A DNA stretch of 18,367 bases from Bacteroidales bacterium. Its GTDB lineage: Bacteria; Bacteroidota; Bacteroidia; Bacteroidales; Muribaculaceae. The position numbers and the translations under genes are program-made. Below are positions 1 through 7,559 of the stretch, in pieces. Positions within the stretch are counted from its first letter, which is position 1; every line of letters starts with the position of its first letter. The notes under the pieces were generated by a model. The model did no database searches. It was not told the origin of the DNA and saw nothing but the letters and a program-made list of their open reading frames with translations. Location: positions 1-18,367 of the forward strand of contig SFFL01000033.1 of assembly GCA_004557825.1 (NCBI GenBank), read 5' to 3'.

Positions 1-18
1 AAATAAGAGAAAAATCAC

Positions 19-26
19 TAACTTTG
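19..26 (+). promoter_or_regulatory. -7 promoter box (TAACTTTG) of the 135-aa gene
   Basis: TAACTTTG fits the Bacteroidetes -7 consensus TAnnTTTG. In that system the last G lies about 4 nt before the transcription start, so transcription would begin near position 30, one base before the ATG at 31. The message would be almost leaderless. The -33 box would fall at or beyond the left window edge and cannot be checked. Confidence 0.45.
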
Positions 27-30
27 TCTT

Positions 31-438
31 ATGAAAGAATTTGACCCGTCAATAATTCCGGAAGATACGTTTTGCTCTGAGAGTCACATAGGCCCGACTC
101 CCAGCGGTGGAGCATATTCAACCGCTTATTATACTGACAAGTGGCATGAGCCGTGCAGAAAGGAAGATGCTGCCTACATACATATCACTGAATTTGATAA
201 AGACGGCGGTTTCATCAACGATGTTCACGGTCAATGTTTCAACGATATACGCGAATTATTTACGTCTGAGGAATTGGAATACTATGATAAGATAGACGAA
301 GCGTATAATATAATAATGAATGAAGGCAAAAGTCGATTATTGACGTTGCATAAGCTCGGCTTGCCAAAAATGACAAACGAACAAATCATCAGAGAATATT
401 ATAAAGGTCGGAGCGCCGGGATTATACAACGCCACTAA
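31..438 (+). CDS. hypothetical protein, 135 aa, convergent with the phage terminase
   Basis: I do not recognise this protein. It is acidic and soluble, with no signal peptide or membrane segment. Around residues 23-68 it has a Gly/Ser/Tyr-rich start (PTPSGGAYSTAYY), then two short strand-like stretches ending in the pattern EFDKDGGFINDVHG. This layout recalls small Bacteroidetes proteins of unknown function, but I cannot name a family. The C-terminal half looks helical and charged. The ATG at 31 is the only early start in frame and follows a TAACTTTG box by 4 nt. The gene is visibly more AT-rich than the terminase genes beside it. It runs opposite to them and overlaps the 3' end of the large-terminase reading frame by 17 bp. 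Opposite orientation, its own promoter and different composition suggest a passenger (moron-like) gene; this is inference. Confidence 0.6.
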   Translation: MKEFDPSIIPEDTFCSESHIGPTPSGGAYSTAYYTDKWHEPCRKEDAAYIHITEFDKDGGFINDVHGQCFNDIRELFTSEELEYYDKIDEAYNIIMNEGKSRLLTLHKLGLPKMTNEQIIREYYKGRSAGIIQRH

Positions 439-1207
439 CGTTGATAGAGAAAGAATCGTGGTACGGGAATTTCTCGCAGCCTATGTAAAGAGTGTCGAAG
501 GCATCGGAGCCATCGGTGCGGTGTTCGAGCAGATCTTCTTCGGACTCGGCGAGCTTTTCGCCCGACTTATCCTTGCGGAAGCCGTTGCGGCCATTGCTGA
601 CACCGGCTGACTGAATGGCGAGGATAAGGTCTTCGTTGTTCGAGCGGTTGAAGAACGGCATAAGGCGTTGCTTTCCGGCAAACGCCTGATTGATGAGAAG
701 ATATTTCTCGTCGTGGCGCATGGGATTACCGAGGTAAACCGATTCGACGCGCCAACCGTGCCGTTCAAATTCGTGCTGAACAGTCCAGTGGAAGTCCTGG
801 TCGTTGACGGCATAGTTCGAGCCGAGCGCCGTGGCATCGTAGTAGAAAACCACGGTTTTATTCTGATGCGAGGCGTAGTAGCGGCAGAAGTCCTCGACGA
901 GCGCCGGTATCTTACGCTCGAACTTGACATAGAAAGATTTGATGACATTGAGCCGTCGGCCCCTGGGCTGACCGGCCACAATCCAGTTGATATTGGCGTT
1001 GTAATCCATTCCAATGCAGATGGGCTGGTCGGGGTCAACGTCCTTGTCGGCGCGGGCGTCAAGCGTCGAGAAGTCGTAATCATATCCGAGAGTATCGAGG
1101 TACTGATTATCGTTGGCATCGTACTTATGCCCCTCGCGCATCGAGGAATAAAAGCCGTCCTTTGCAATTCCGATCCTCTGACAAAGGATAGAGGTTTGGA
1201 AGGTCAA
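422..1207 (-). CDS. terL: terminase large subunit, C-terminal nuclease half (split by frameshift)
   Basis: This is the C-terminal half of a phage DNA-packaging motor: the RNase H-like nuclease that cuts concatemeric DNA at packaging. Acidic residues expected in the active site are visible: IGMDYN (Asp about residue 68), VVFYYDAT (Asp 124) and RTDGSDAFD (Asp 232/235). As a separate gene it could only start at the TTG at 1207, a weak start with no RBS. However, the frame stays open upstream to 1276, and its translation across 1208-1276 (ending in ARLDRANRDLTP) reads like terminase sequence leading into LTFQTSILCQR. It therefore belongs in one polypeptide with the N-terminal half at 1246-2079, which is in the neighbouring frame. 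A single-base deletion or -1 slip within about 1249-1276 would join them into a protein of roughly 550 aa. The 3' end overlaps the convergent 135-aa gene by 17 bp. Confidence 0.75.
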   Translation of the reverse strand: MTFQTSILCQRIGIAKDGFYSSMREGHKYDANDNQYLDTLGYDYDFSTLDARADKDVDPDQPICIGMDYNANINWIVAGQPRGRRLNVIKSFYVKFERKIPALVEDFCRYYASHQNKTVVFYYDATALGSNYAVNDQDFHWTVQHEFERHGWRVESVYLGNPMRHDEKYLLINQAFAGKQRLMPFFNRSNNEDLILAIQSAGVSNGRNGFRKDKSGEKLAESEEDLLEHRTDGSDAFDTLYIGCEKFPYHDSFSINVSGVV

Positions 1208-1245
1208 AGGAGTAAGGTCGCGGTTGGCTCGGTCAAGCCTCGCCG

Positions 1246-2079
1246 CTACTTCGTGGTCATCTGCTTTATGTAGTTCTCACCGAGAAGCTGCAAGTTCTCA
1301 ATCGAGGAATACTCGCGGTAGTAGACAGCGACGGAGCGCATCTTATTGAGGTCGCGGTCAAGGCGACGAAGGTAGCCTTTGAGGTAAGCGGGCACCGGCC
1401 TCCCCGAAGCATTAAGGGCGCGTATACGCTCCTTCGTCCTCCAAATTTCATAGACCGTGGCCTCGATAGTCTTGATAAGCTCCGGGTCCATTTTGTCGCG
1501 GTAGTGGAGGAACCAACTGCCCTTCTGAGTCTGCGGCATATCGCTCAATATCATAATTGAGTGATTGAAGGAGTGCTTTCCGAAGTGCGACTTGATGCCG
1601 CCATTGGCCGGAAGCGTTTCGTCTTTAAGTTTGGCGTAATCGATAAACTTTGCTTCATCGACCAGCAGCCATGATAGCGTGAGCGAGTTTGAGCTGCCGG
1701 GTCGGTCCTGGGATATAATCACGGCGACCGACCCGTTGTATAAAGATATGACGTGTTCATAATCTTTCGGGTCGATGATAGGCTGACGGAACGATTTTGG
1801 CGGTTTCCTCCCCACGACATAATGGATACCCTCGATGTAGCCCCATCGTTTCCATGCGGCGAGCAAGCCGGGGATTGTGTTAGTCACTCCGTGCTTGAAG
1901 GTCGGCACCACGATGCCGCCTGTGGAGCCGGGCATACGTTGCATATTGCGCAGAACAAACGGAGCAGCTATGCTGTCCGTCTTGCCGGTGCGTCGCCCTG
2001 CGACGATAACGGTGGTGTTCGCGCCGATAAGATGCGTGAGACGCTGAGGCTTGTTAAAGTATATCTTCTTCTCTGCCAT
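1246..2079 (-). CDS. terL: terminase large subunit, N-terminal ATPase half (split by frameshift)
   Basis: This is the ATPase half of the large terminase, which drives DNA into the procapsid. A Walker A motif GRRTGKT lies at residues 28-34 and a Walker B motif LLVDEA at 138-143, both typical of large terminases. I chose the ATG at 2079 (protein begins MAEKKIYF) over an upstream in-frame start at 2202, because the upstream 41 residues overlap the small-subunit gene and do not look like terminase. The gene overlaps the 3' end of the small-subunit gene by 26 bp, suggesting translational coupling. It ends at a TAG at 1246-1248, right after the region where the frame should pass to the nuclease half. 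Alone, this 277-aa product has no nuclease and could not complete packaging. Either the gene is broken, or a -1 shift near an A-AAG run (1265-1268 on this strand) makes the full protein. Confidence 0.78.
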   Translation of the reverse strand: MAEKKIYFNKPQRLTHLIGANTTVIVAGRRTGKTDSIAAPFVLRNMQRMPGSTGGIVVPTFKHGVTNTIPGLLAAWKRWGYIEGIHYVVGRKPPKSFRQPIIDPKDYEHVISLYNGSVAVIISQDRPGSSNSLTLSWLLVDEAKFIDYAKLKDETLPANGGIKSHFGKHSFNHSIMILSDMPQTQKGSWFLHYRDKMDPELIKTIEATVYEIWRTKERIRALNASGRPVPAYLKGYLRRLDRDLNKMRSVAVYYREYSSIENLQLLGENYIKQMTTK

Positions 2080-2713
2080 TGTCTTCGGATTCGTCGGGGT
2101 CGGTTTCATGTCGGCTGTCGGGGAAAAGTTTGTCAAACTCCAAATCCACTTCCTCGAACTCGACATCTTCAATGTCGATGGTTTCGCGGCGATATTTCTC
2201 AATCATCGCGTCAATCTTTGACTGGATGTTGGGAATAGGCTCGATGCCGAGGGCTCGCGGGTCATCGGTAGCCGTGAACGGTTGAACGAGGATTTGGTCG
2301 AGCGGTATAGCCAGCTCGTCTTCGAGGTCAACGCGGTTGAGCTTGCCGTAGGCGGTAGCGGCGCGTTCCATCGTCTTGCTGTCCTTGCGCTTTTCGGCCA
2401 TCTTGTAAGTGGCGATAAGCATTTCATTGGTGCGCCAGCGGTGGAAGTCGCGGCTTGCACTGCCGAGCATCGGCAGGAGCGACTTCACCACGGCTAAATC
2501 CGAATAGGCGGTAGTCCTATGGATGCCGTGACGCTGGCACACTTCGGCGACAAACTCGCGGTCTGTTCCGTCGGGGTTGGCGATAAACCAGTTATACATC
2601 TCGCGGACACGAAGCACCTTATCCACAAGAGCTTGTGGATAGCGTTCGCGCAGTTCGACCTCTTTTGTAAAGAGTTCGGCGCGGCAAACTTCGATAGCGT
2701 TAGGGTAACTCAT
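2054..2713 (-). CDS. terS: phage terminase small subunit-like protein, 219 aa
   Basis: This is probably the DNA-recognition subunit of the packaging terminase, which binds the phage packaging site and loads the large subunit. A helix-turn-helix-like segment is visible at about residues 53-82 (REFVAEVCQRHGIHRTTAYSD), as expected for a small terminase. A Lys/Arg-rich helical middle follows, then a strongly acidic tail (residues about 178-219, many Asp/Glu) that could contact the large subunit. The ATG at 2713 overlaps the stop of the upstream 57-aa gene as ATGA, and the 3' end overlaps terL by 26 bp. The order small protein, small subunit, large subunit is a classic packaging module. The assignment rests mainly on this context plus the HTH segment; sequence divergence is usual for small terminases. 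Confidence 0.7.
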   Translation of the reverse strand: MSYPNAIEVCRAELFTKEVELRERYPQALVDKVLRVREMYNWFIANPDGTDREFVAEVCQRHGIHRTTAYSDLAVVKSLLPMLGSASRDFHRWRTNEMLIATYKMAEKRKDSKTMERAATAYGKLNRVDLEDELAIPLDQILVQPFTATDDPRALGIEPIPNIQSKIDAMIEKYRRETIDIEDVEFEEVDLEFDKLFPDSRHETDPDESEDNGREEDIL

Positions 2714-2883
2714 TCGTCGTCCTCCATATCCAAAAGGTTAGCCCGCGCATTTTCGAGCGCGAGCGGCGAACCGACCTGTGCCAGCATCATCTCCTGAGAG
2801 TGCAGCTTGACTTTAGAGGCGGCTTTGCCACGACGGTATGCTTTGCTAACGTCGGTGCCGTCTTCGTGCGTTTTTATTTTCAC
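2710..2883 (-). CDS. small phage-module protein, 57 aa, between mnmE and terS
   Basis: A short reading frame starts at a GTG (2881-2883) and ends in a TGA that overlaps the ATG of the terminase small subunit (ATGA). The product begins MKIKTHEDGTDVSKAYRRGK, has a basic N-terminal half and a short acidic tail (LLDMEDDE). I do not recognise it. The in-frame stop upstream (2890-2892) rules out a longer form. It lies 13 nt after the mnmE stop, on the same strand, with no terminator visible between them, so mnmE transcripts could run into the packaging module. The ATGA overlap and the clean protein-like translation argue that it is real. Small proteins upstream of terS are common in phages, but a function cannot be assigned. 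Confidence 0.6.
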   Translation of the reverse strand: MKIKTHEDGTDVSKAYRRGKAASKVKLHSQEMMLAQVGSPLALENARANLLDMEDDE

Positions 2884-2896
2884 AGAAAATCAGTCA

Positions 2897-2914
2897 CTAC
2901 TTGCCGATACAGAA
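2897..2914 (-). other. possible attachment site at the 3' end of mnmE
   Basis: On the minus strand the last 18 bp of mnmE read TTCTGTATCGGCAAGTAG, encoding FCIGK and stop. The conserved 3' end of this gene (trmE/thdF) is the known chromosomal target of SGI1-type integrative elements, and the bases here are very similar because the protein end is conserved. Phage packaging genes start 13 nt beyond it. I see no second copy within the window and no integrase, so its use as an att site is inferred from position only. Confidence 0.25.
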
Positions 2915-4402
2915 GCGGGAGAAGATGGTGGAGAGGATGGCGGGGGTGGTGATGGTGCCGGTGATGGCGGAGAGGTGGTGGATGGTGGCGCGGAGGTCTT
3001 GGGCAATGAGGTCGCCGGGGAGGTTGGCGTCGAGGCCGTCAAGGATGGCTTGGGTGGCGGCGGAGGCCGCTTTGAGGTTTTCGGCGTGGCGCAGGTTGGT
3101 GACGATGATGGTGTCTTCGTCGGCATTGCCTCGTAGTGTGTCGGCTATGTCGACAAGGGTTGTCTGTAATGTATTGAGGCCGAGGTTTGTTTTTACCGAA
3201 AATGGGATAATTCGAGGGTCTATGAGCCGAGGATGGCAGTGTTTTAATAAGTCAGCAAATTTTGTCGAAAGCGCATCTAATCTCTCTGAGATGCTTGTCG
3301 CAACCGAGTTTAATGTCGAGGGAATCTCTGTCGGAAGTGAATTTAATGTCGCTGAAAGGGTGGTTTGCCGGGATTCAGCTATACTTTCGTCGAGCAGGTC
3401 GGTTTTATTGAGAAGCAGAATCAGCGGGGTGTCGTCGGAGATGGAGACGGGGAGGGTGGCCGGGAGGGGTTGGGATGCATCGAGTATAAGAATCGCTATG
3501 GCAGCGTGGTCGAGTGCCCGACGGCTGCGGTCAATACCGATAGCTTCGATGGGGTCGGAGGTGTCGCGCAGTCCGGCAGTATCGATGATGCGGAATTGAT
3601 AGTCGCCAATGTTGAGTAGCCCGTCGATTGTGTCGCGCGTAGTGCCATGAATATCAGATACTATCGCGCGGTCTTCGCCAAGCAGAAGATTAAGAAGTGA
3701 GGATTTGCCGGCATTTGTCGGACCAACAATTGCCACCGGAATTCCCTCCTTTATAGCTGCTCCGGCCGAGAAGGATTTATACATGCGTGTAACTTCATCG
3801 TGCACCTCGCAGGCAATGGAGCGCAACTGCTTGCGTGAAGCAAATTCCACATCCTCTTCCGAAAAGTCAAGTTCCAATTCGAGCAGCGATGCCAGTTCCA
3901 ACAGTTTATCGTGCAGTTGATTAAGCCGCGCCGAATATGTGCCCTTCATCTGCTGTGCGGCCAGCTGGTGCGCAGCTTTCGAGTTGGATGCAATCACATC
4001 GGCCACAGCCTCGGCCTGAGCCAGGTCCATTTTCCCGTTGGCAAATGCTCTACGTGTAAATTCTCCGGCCTCGGCAAGTCGGCAACCATTGTCGACAAGC
4101 AATTGCAACAGCCTCCGCTGCACATATTTCGACCCGTGAACGGCAATTTCCATCACATCCTCGCCGGTAAACGACTTCGGCGCACGGAAGATTGTCACGA
4201 CCGCCTGGTCAAGCAACGCTCCATTGTCGAGAATCTCGCCCAGATGAGCCGTATGCGAAAGCATATCAGTGACAGGTTTGCCCTTCCAGATACGATTGAC
4301 AATCTCCGGGGCGCCGGGGCCGCTGACACGGATAACAGCTATACCTCCCACACCGGCCGGAGTGGAAATGGCGCAAATAGTATCACTGAACGAAGTCGAC
4401 AT
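2897..4402 (-). CDS. mnmE: tRNA modification GTPase MnmE, 501 aa with expanded G-domain loop
   Basis: MnmE works with MnmG (GidA) to install the carboxymethylaminomethyl (or related) group at C5 of the wobble uridine of certain tRNAs, using 5,10-methylene-THF, in the cytoplasm. The N-terminal folate-binding domain (residues 1-120, AISTPAGVGGIAVIRVSG) is followed by a helical domain with an inserted Ras-like G domain. G1 is GPTNAGKSS (227-235), G2 TTRDT (254-258), G3 DTAG (274-277) and G4 NKTD (332-335), with a SVKT G5-like motif at 402-405. The C-terminus FCIGK carries the conserved cysteine. The start is the ATG at 4402 (MSTSFSDTIC); the frame extends upstream but that part runs through the intergenic promoter region. 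The protein is about 45 residues longer than usual because of a Ser/Thr/Leu-rich insertion between G4 and G5. The gene is divergent from the MATE gene. Confidence 0.95.
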   Translation of the reverse strand: MSTSFSDTICAISTPAGVGGIAVIRVSGPGAPEIVNRIWKGKPVTDMLSHTAHLGEILDNGALLDQAVVTIFRAPKSFTGEDVMEIAVHGSKYVQRRLLQLLVDNGCRLAEAGEFTRRAFANGKMDLAQAEAVADVIASNSKAAHQLAAQQMKGTYSARLNQLHDKLLELASLLELELDFSEEDVEFASRKQLRSIACEVHDEVTRMYKSFSAGAAIKEGIPVAIVGPTNAGKSSLLNLLLGEDRAIVSDIHGTTRDTIDGLLNIGDYQFRIIDTAGLRDTSDPIEAIGIDRSRRALDHAAIAILILDASQPLPATLPVSISDDTPLILLLNKTDLLDESIAESRQTTLSATLNSLPTEIPSTLNSVATSISERLDALSTKFADLLKHCHPRLIDPRIIPFSVKTNLGLNTLQTTLVDIADTLRGNADEDTIIVTNLRHAENLKAASAATQAILDGLDANLPGDLIAQDLRATIHHLSAITGTITTPAILSTIFSRFCIGK

Positions 4403-4454
4403 TTTTAATTTGGGAAATTTGAACCTAAAATTCGGATTGTACCGGAATATTGAG

Positions 4455-4462
4455 TAATTTTG
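4455..4462 (+). promoter_or_regulatory. -7 promoter box (TAATTTTG) of the MATE gene
   Basis: TAATTTTG matches TAnnTTTG and predicts a transcription start near 4466, giving a leader of about 29 nt to the ATG at 4495. It lies just inside the longer form of the reading frame, which argues that the longer start at 4450 is not used. No clear TTTG -33 box is visible at the expected distance. Confidence 0.5.
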
Positions 4463-4494
4463 CGATTGCAAAATTACAAAATAGTTCGGAATAT

Positions 4495-5895
4495 ATGAAG
4501 CATTCTCCCGTAAACACCTCGGCCGTTGAGACACGTCGCTTCCGCGATCTGGCGCAGAAGCCCATTGGTCGACTTTTGTGGGAGTACTCGCTGCCGTCGG
4601 TTGTGGGTATGCTTGTAATGCAGCTTTACAACATAATCGACCGCATCTTCATCGGGCAGGTCGTCGGCACCGAAGCCATTGCCGGACTTACCATCACTTT
4701 CCCGGTGATGAATATCGCCACAGCCCTCGGCGTGCTTGTCGGTGCCGGTGCCACAGCCCGCATTAGTCTTGCGCTGGGCAGCGGCGATTATGGCCGGGCG
4801 AGGAAAGTGCTCGGCAATTCGCTCGTGCTATCTCTAACGGTGGGGACAATTTACATCTCGCTCTTCGCCATCTTTATGAATCAGATACTCCGACTCTTCG
4901 GTGCCGACGATGTAACCCTCCCCTACGCCCGCGACTTTATGATGTATATTCTTCCGGGCCTGCTGCTGACCAACCTCACCTTCTCCTTCAACAATATGAT
5001 GCGCGCCACGGGTTATCCCACCCGCGCAATGATTACAATGTTTATAGGCTTCGGGTGCAACATCCTGCTTGTGCCCCTCTTTGTCTATTTCCTAAAAACC
5101 GGCATAAAAGGCGCCGCAATCGCCACCGACATCTCAATGCTTGTATCGGCAATTTTCGTGATGCGCCATTTCTGCCGCAAAGAGAACGGGCCAATCATAT
5201 TTACCCGCGGCATATACAACCTCGACTCCGGACTGGTCTGGGGCATCATCGGCATCGGCGCTGCGCCCTGCATTGTGAATGTGGCCTCCTGTCTGATCAA
5301 CATCTTCATCAACAATTCTCTGCTACGCTACGGCGGTTTCGAGGCCATAGCAGCTGCCGGCATATTCGTGACATACACCTCGATGCTCTGCTCGATTGTG
5401 TTAGGCATCTGCCAGGGTATGCAGCCCATCGCCGGCTTCAACTACGGCCACCGGCAGCCCTGCCGCGTGGCACGGGTGTTCTGGCTCACAGCGCTTGCCG
5501 CCACAATAATCACCACAATCGGATATGCTTTCGGTCTCACCTATCCCGAAATCATCTCGCGCGCCTTCGTCTCCGACACAGTTACAATCGGTCACAGCGC
5601 CCACGCACTCCGCACGGCGATGCTATTCTTCTGGATGGTGGGATTCCAGATTGTGGCCACCACCTATTTCCAGTCAATCGGCAAAATAGGCACATCCATC
5701 TTCCTCAGCCTTGTTCGTCAAGTGCTCTTCCTGCTTCCCCTGCTGATAATATTATCCCGCATTTACGGCCTTGACGGCATCTGGTATACCTTCCCGACCT
5801 CCGACGTCGCCGCTACGCTTGTCACCACAATTCTGATTATCTACGCGCTCCGCCGCCTTCCTTCCGAGGACAAATCCGAAGCCATCAAAATCTAA
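4495..5895 (+). CDS. MATE family multidrug efflux transporter, 466 aa
   Basis: This is an inner-membrane cation-coupled efflux pump of the multidrug and toxic compound extrusion family. It has about 12 hydrophobic segments and near the N-terminus the family-typical stretch PSVVGMLVMQLYNIIDRIFIG, followed by alternating Gly/Ala-rich helices (LGVLVGAGATARISLALGSG). The second half repeats this layout from about residue 260 (GIIGIGAAPCIVN). The length matches MATE proteins of about 450 aa, and the general look is of the MepA-like branch, though the substrate cannot be read from sequence. I chose the ATG at 4495 because a TAATTTTG promoter box lies between it and the upstream ATG at 4450. It diverges from mnmE and its stop overlaps that of the convergent membrane-protein gene by 4 bp, with no terminator visible. 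Confidence 0.9.
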   Translation: MKHSPVNTSAVETRRFRDLAQKPIGRLLWEYSLPSVVGMLVMQLYNIIDRIFIGQVVGTEAIAGLTITFPVMNIATALGVLVGAGATARISLALGSGDYGRARKVLGNSLVLSLTVGTIYISLFAIFMNQILRLFGADDVTLPYARDFMMYILPGLLLTNLTFSFNNMMRATGYPTRAMITMFIGFGCNILLVPLFVYFLKTGIKGAAIATDISMLVSAIFVMRHFCRKENGPIIFTRGIYNLDSGLVWGIIGIGAAPCIVNVASCLINIFINNSLLRYGGFEAIAAAGIFVTYTSMLCSIVLGICQGMQPIAGFNYGHRQPCRVARVFWLTALAATIITTIGYAFGLTYPEIISRAFVSDTVTIGHSAHALRTAMLFFWMVGFQIVATTYFQSIGKIGTSIFLSLVRQVLFLLPLLIILSRIYGLDGIWYTFPTSDVAATLVTTILIIYALRRLPSEDKSEAIKI

Positions 5896-7406
5896 TGGGT
5901 GACCATTTCAAGCTCCGTGTGCATCAAAGACTGATCGTTAACGTAAACGCCAACTACCACCGCCTTGGTGGAATCCACCACAAAATCGCCCCGCAGATTG
6001 AAATTCAATGTGCGTGGTGAAATCTCCTTGTCGAGCAACCCCGGGAACAAAGTACGATGCACCAAAAAATCGGCAGGATTGCTGCGGCTGCGTAGGATAA
6101 TCCACCCCTGATTCATAAACCGAATAATCCGGTTGGTGTCAGTGTCAAGGTCGAGGTTGCGGGCACTTTCAGGATATATGCGCAAAAACGGTTTCCGGGG
6201 GTCAACCACCCTCTCCGTCATAAGCCAAGGCAAACGATAGTCGTTGGCGTCGCGACTCTCAAACGCAAACAATCTGTCGGGCAGATAAATACGGCCGTTG
6301 GTCGATTCGTGATACAGCCGAGGCAGCAAGGTAAATTTCTCATTGCGCACCTGCATCTTATTATAAGTTACAATAGCAGCCGCCACAGATGCCACACACA
6401 GAAGCGCCGTCACCACGGCAAGCGTGCGCTTCCGCCACTCCACTGTCTTGGCAAGCAGTATAATCGTGGCTATCGACGCACAGATCATCATCCTCATACC
6501 CGAGGAAAATTTCAGGGCGATACACATTGCATACCCCGTCAGCGCCACCACAAGAAAAAATTTCTCAATAGTAGAATACTTCGGGAAATATCCCTGACTG
6601 CGCCACTTTAAAGCTATAACGATTACATAGACAAGCGGCAGAAACAGCATCGGCCAAACGCTCTTCATTGACATCAGTAACCCAACCGATGCGGGATTTA
6701 CAGTTTCAAGCCTGATCAACTGTGCCGGAGCCAGACACAACACCAGTGTGCCTATTCCGTAGGCTATACCCAGGCACCATTGCGCACGGCTTACCCTGAA
6801 GCGTTTGGCGCAGGCGTAAACCAGCATTGCCATTGCTACCGGCACCGAGAAACTCTCCTGCCACTCCCCTACCACGAAGCCCAACAGTACGAGCAAAAAA
6901 CATTGCGCCGCATTGATATTCCTCTTTGTGAAAAAGCATACGATGGCAAACAGATTCAGCGCGGCAGCCCAAGTGTAATTTGATGTAAATACAGGATCGT
7001 AAGGCAAATAGAATGTACACAGCCATACAAGGCAAGCCACCATCGCGCTTTTCCCGGGCTTGCGCACCGTAATCCCGGCCAACCGGCAACAAAGCATCAC
7101 TACTGCGATAATGGCAATCACATTCATCAGAGCCGTGCACCATCGCGGCAGCAAACCCACAAATACCATCGCCGAATACAGACAGCAGAACCGGCCATTG
7201 GTAAACTGATAATGATTCACCATCGAATACCATATATCCGACAGCGACTGCACCCTGTAGGTGCTTAGACCCTCAATTGTATGCGGATGATAAAACGCAT
7301 AACTCACAGCATCGCCCGACCATACAGCATCCATACTGAAAAATGCCACCGACAATGCCATGAGCAAAGCAGGAAGCCATAATTTTATTATGTCTGTATA
7401 TCGCAT
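5892..7406 (-). CDS. polytopic membrane protein, 504 aa, DUF6056-like
   Basis: This is a large inner-membrane protein of unknown function. Roughly the first 330 residues hold about ten hydrophobic helices; the last 170 or so form a soluble, mixed-charge domain. Near the N-terminus the segment WSGDAVSYAFYH and the later NGRF motif resemble the DUF6056-type membrane proteins of Bacteroidetes, whose general layout is like GT-C glycosyltransferases with an acidic first periplasmic loop. That comparison is from memory and is moderate at best. The start at the ATG at 7406 is preferred to 7448, because a TACTTTTG promoter box covers the upstream start. It is convergent with the MATE gene, with stop codons overlapping within 4 bp, so the two transcripts probably overlap at their 3' ends. 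Confidence 0.75.
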   Translation of the reverse strand: MRYTDIIKLWLPALLMALSVAFFSMDAVWSGDAVSYAFYHPHTIEGLSTYRVQSLSDIWYSMVNHYQFTNGRFCCLYSAMVFVGLLPRWCTALMNVIAIIAVVMLCCRLAGITVRKPGKSAMVACLVWLCTFYLPYDPVFTSNYTWAAALNLFAIVCFFTKRNINAAQCFLLVLLGFVVGEWQESFSVPVAMAMLVYACAKRFRVSRAQWCLGIAYGIGTLVLCLAPAQLIRLETVNPASVGLLMSMKSVWPMLFLPLVYVIVIALKWRSQGYFPKYSTIEKFFLVVALTGYAMCIALKFSSGMRMMICASIATIILLAKTVEWRKRTLAVVTALLCVASVAAAIVTYNKMQVRNEKFTLLPRLYHESTNGRIYLPDRLFAFESRDANDYRLPWLMTERVVDPRKPFLRIYPESARNLDLDTDTNRIIRFMNQGWIILRSRSNPADFLVHRTLFPGLLDKEISPRTLNFNLRGDFVVDSTKAVVVGVYVNDQSLMHTELEMVTH

Positions 7407-7445
7407 ATTCCGAGACGAAATTGAGCCAAATTCTTTATTCCGCCA

Positions 7446-7453
7446 CAAAAGTA
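7446..7453 (-). promoter_or_regulatory. -7 promoter box (TACTTTTG) of the DUF6056-like gene
   Basis: The minus strand reads TACTTTTG here, a match to TAnnTTTG. The predicted transcription start is near 7442, giving a leader of about 36 nt before the ATG at 7406. No good -33 TTTG is visible. The box decides the start codon of the gene. Confidence 0.5.
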
Positions 7454-7559
7454 AAAATTTTATCCGAGATAATTCACCGATCCATAAAATTTGTTCGCTC
7501 TAACAATTCCTGCAAACTGATTGTTATTAAGATAAAACTCACTTAAAAACTTTACTACA

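Noticed and set aside
668..1273. Plus-strand 201-codon open frame opposite the terminase nuclease half
   Set aside because: It is the antisense of a region with clear nuclease motifs and has no recognisable features of its own.
5055..5774. Plus-strand 239-codon frame within the MATE gene
   Set aside because: It is an out-of-frame shadow, rich in Arg/His/Cys, inside an intact transporter gene.
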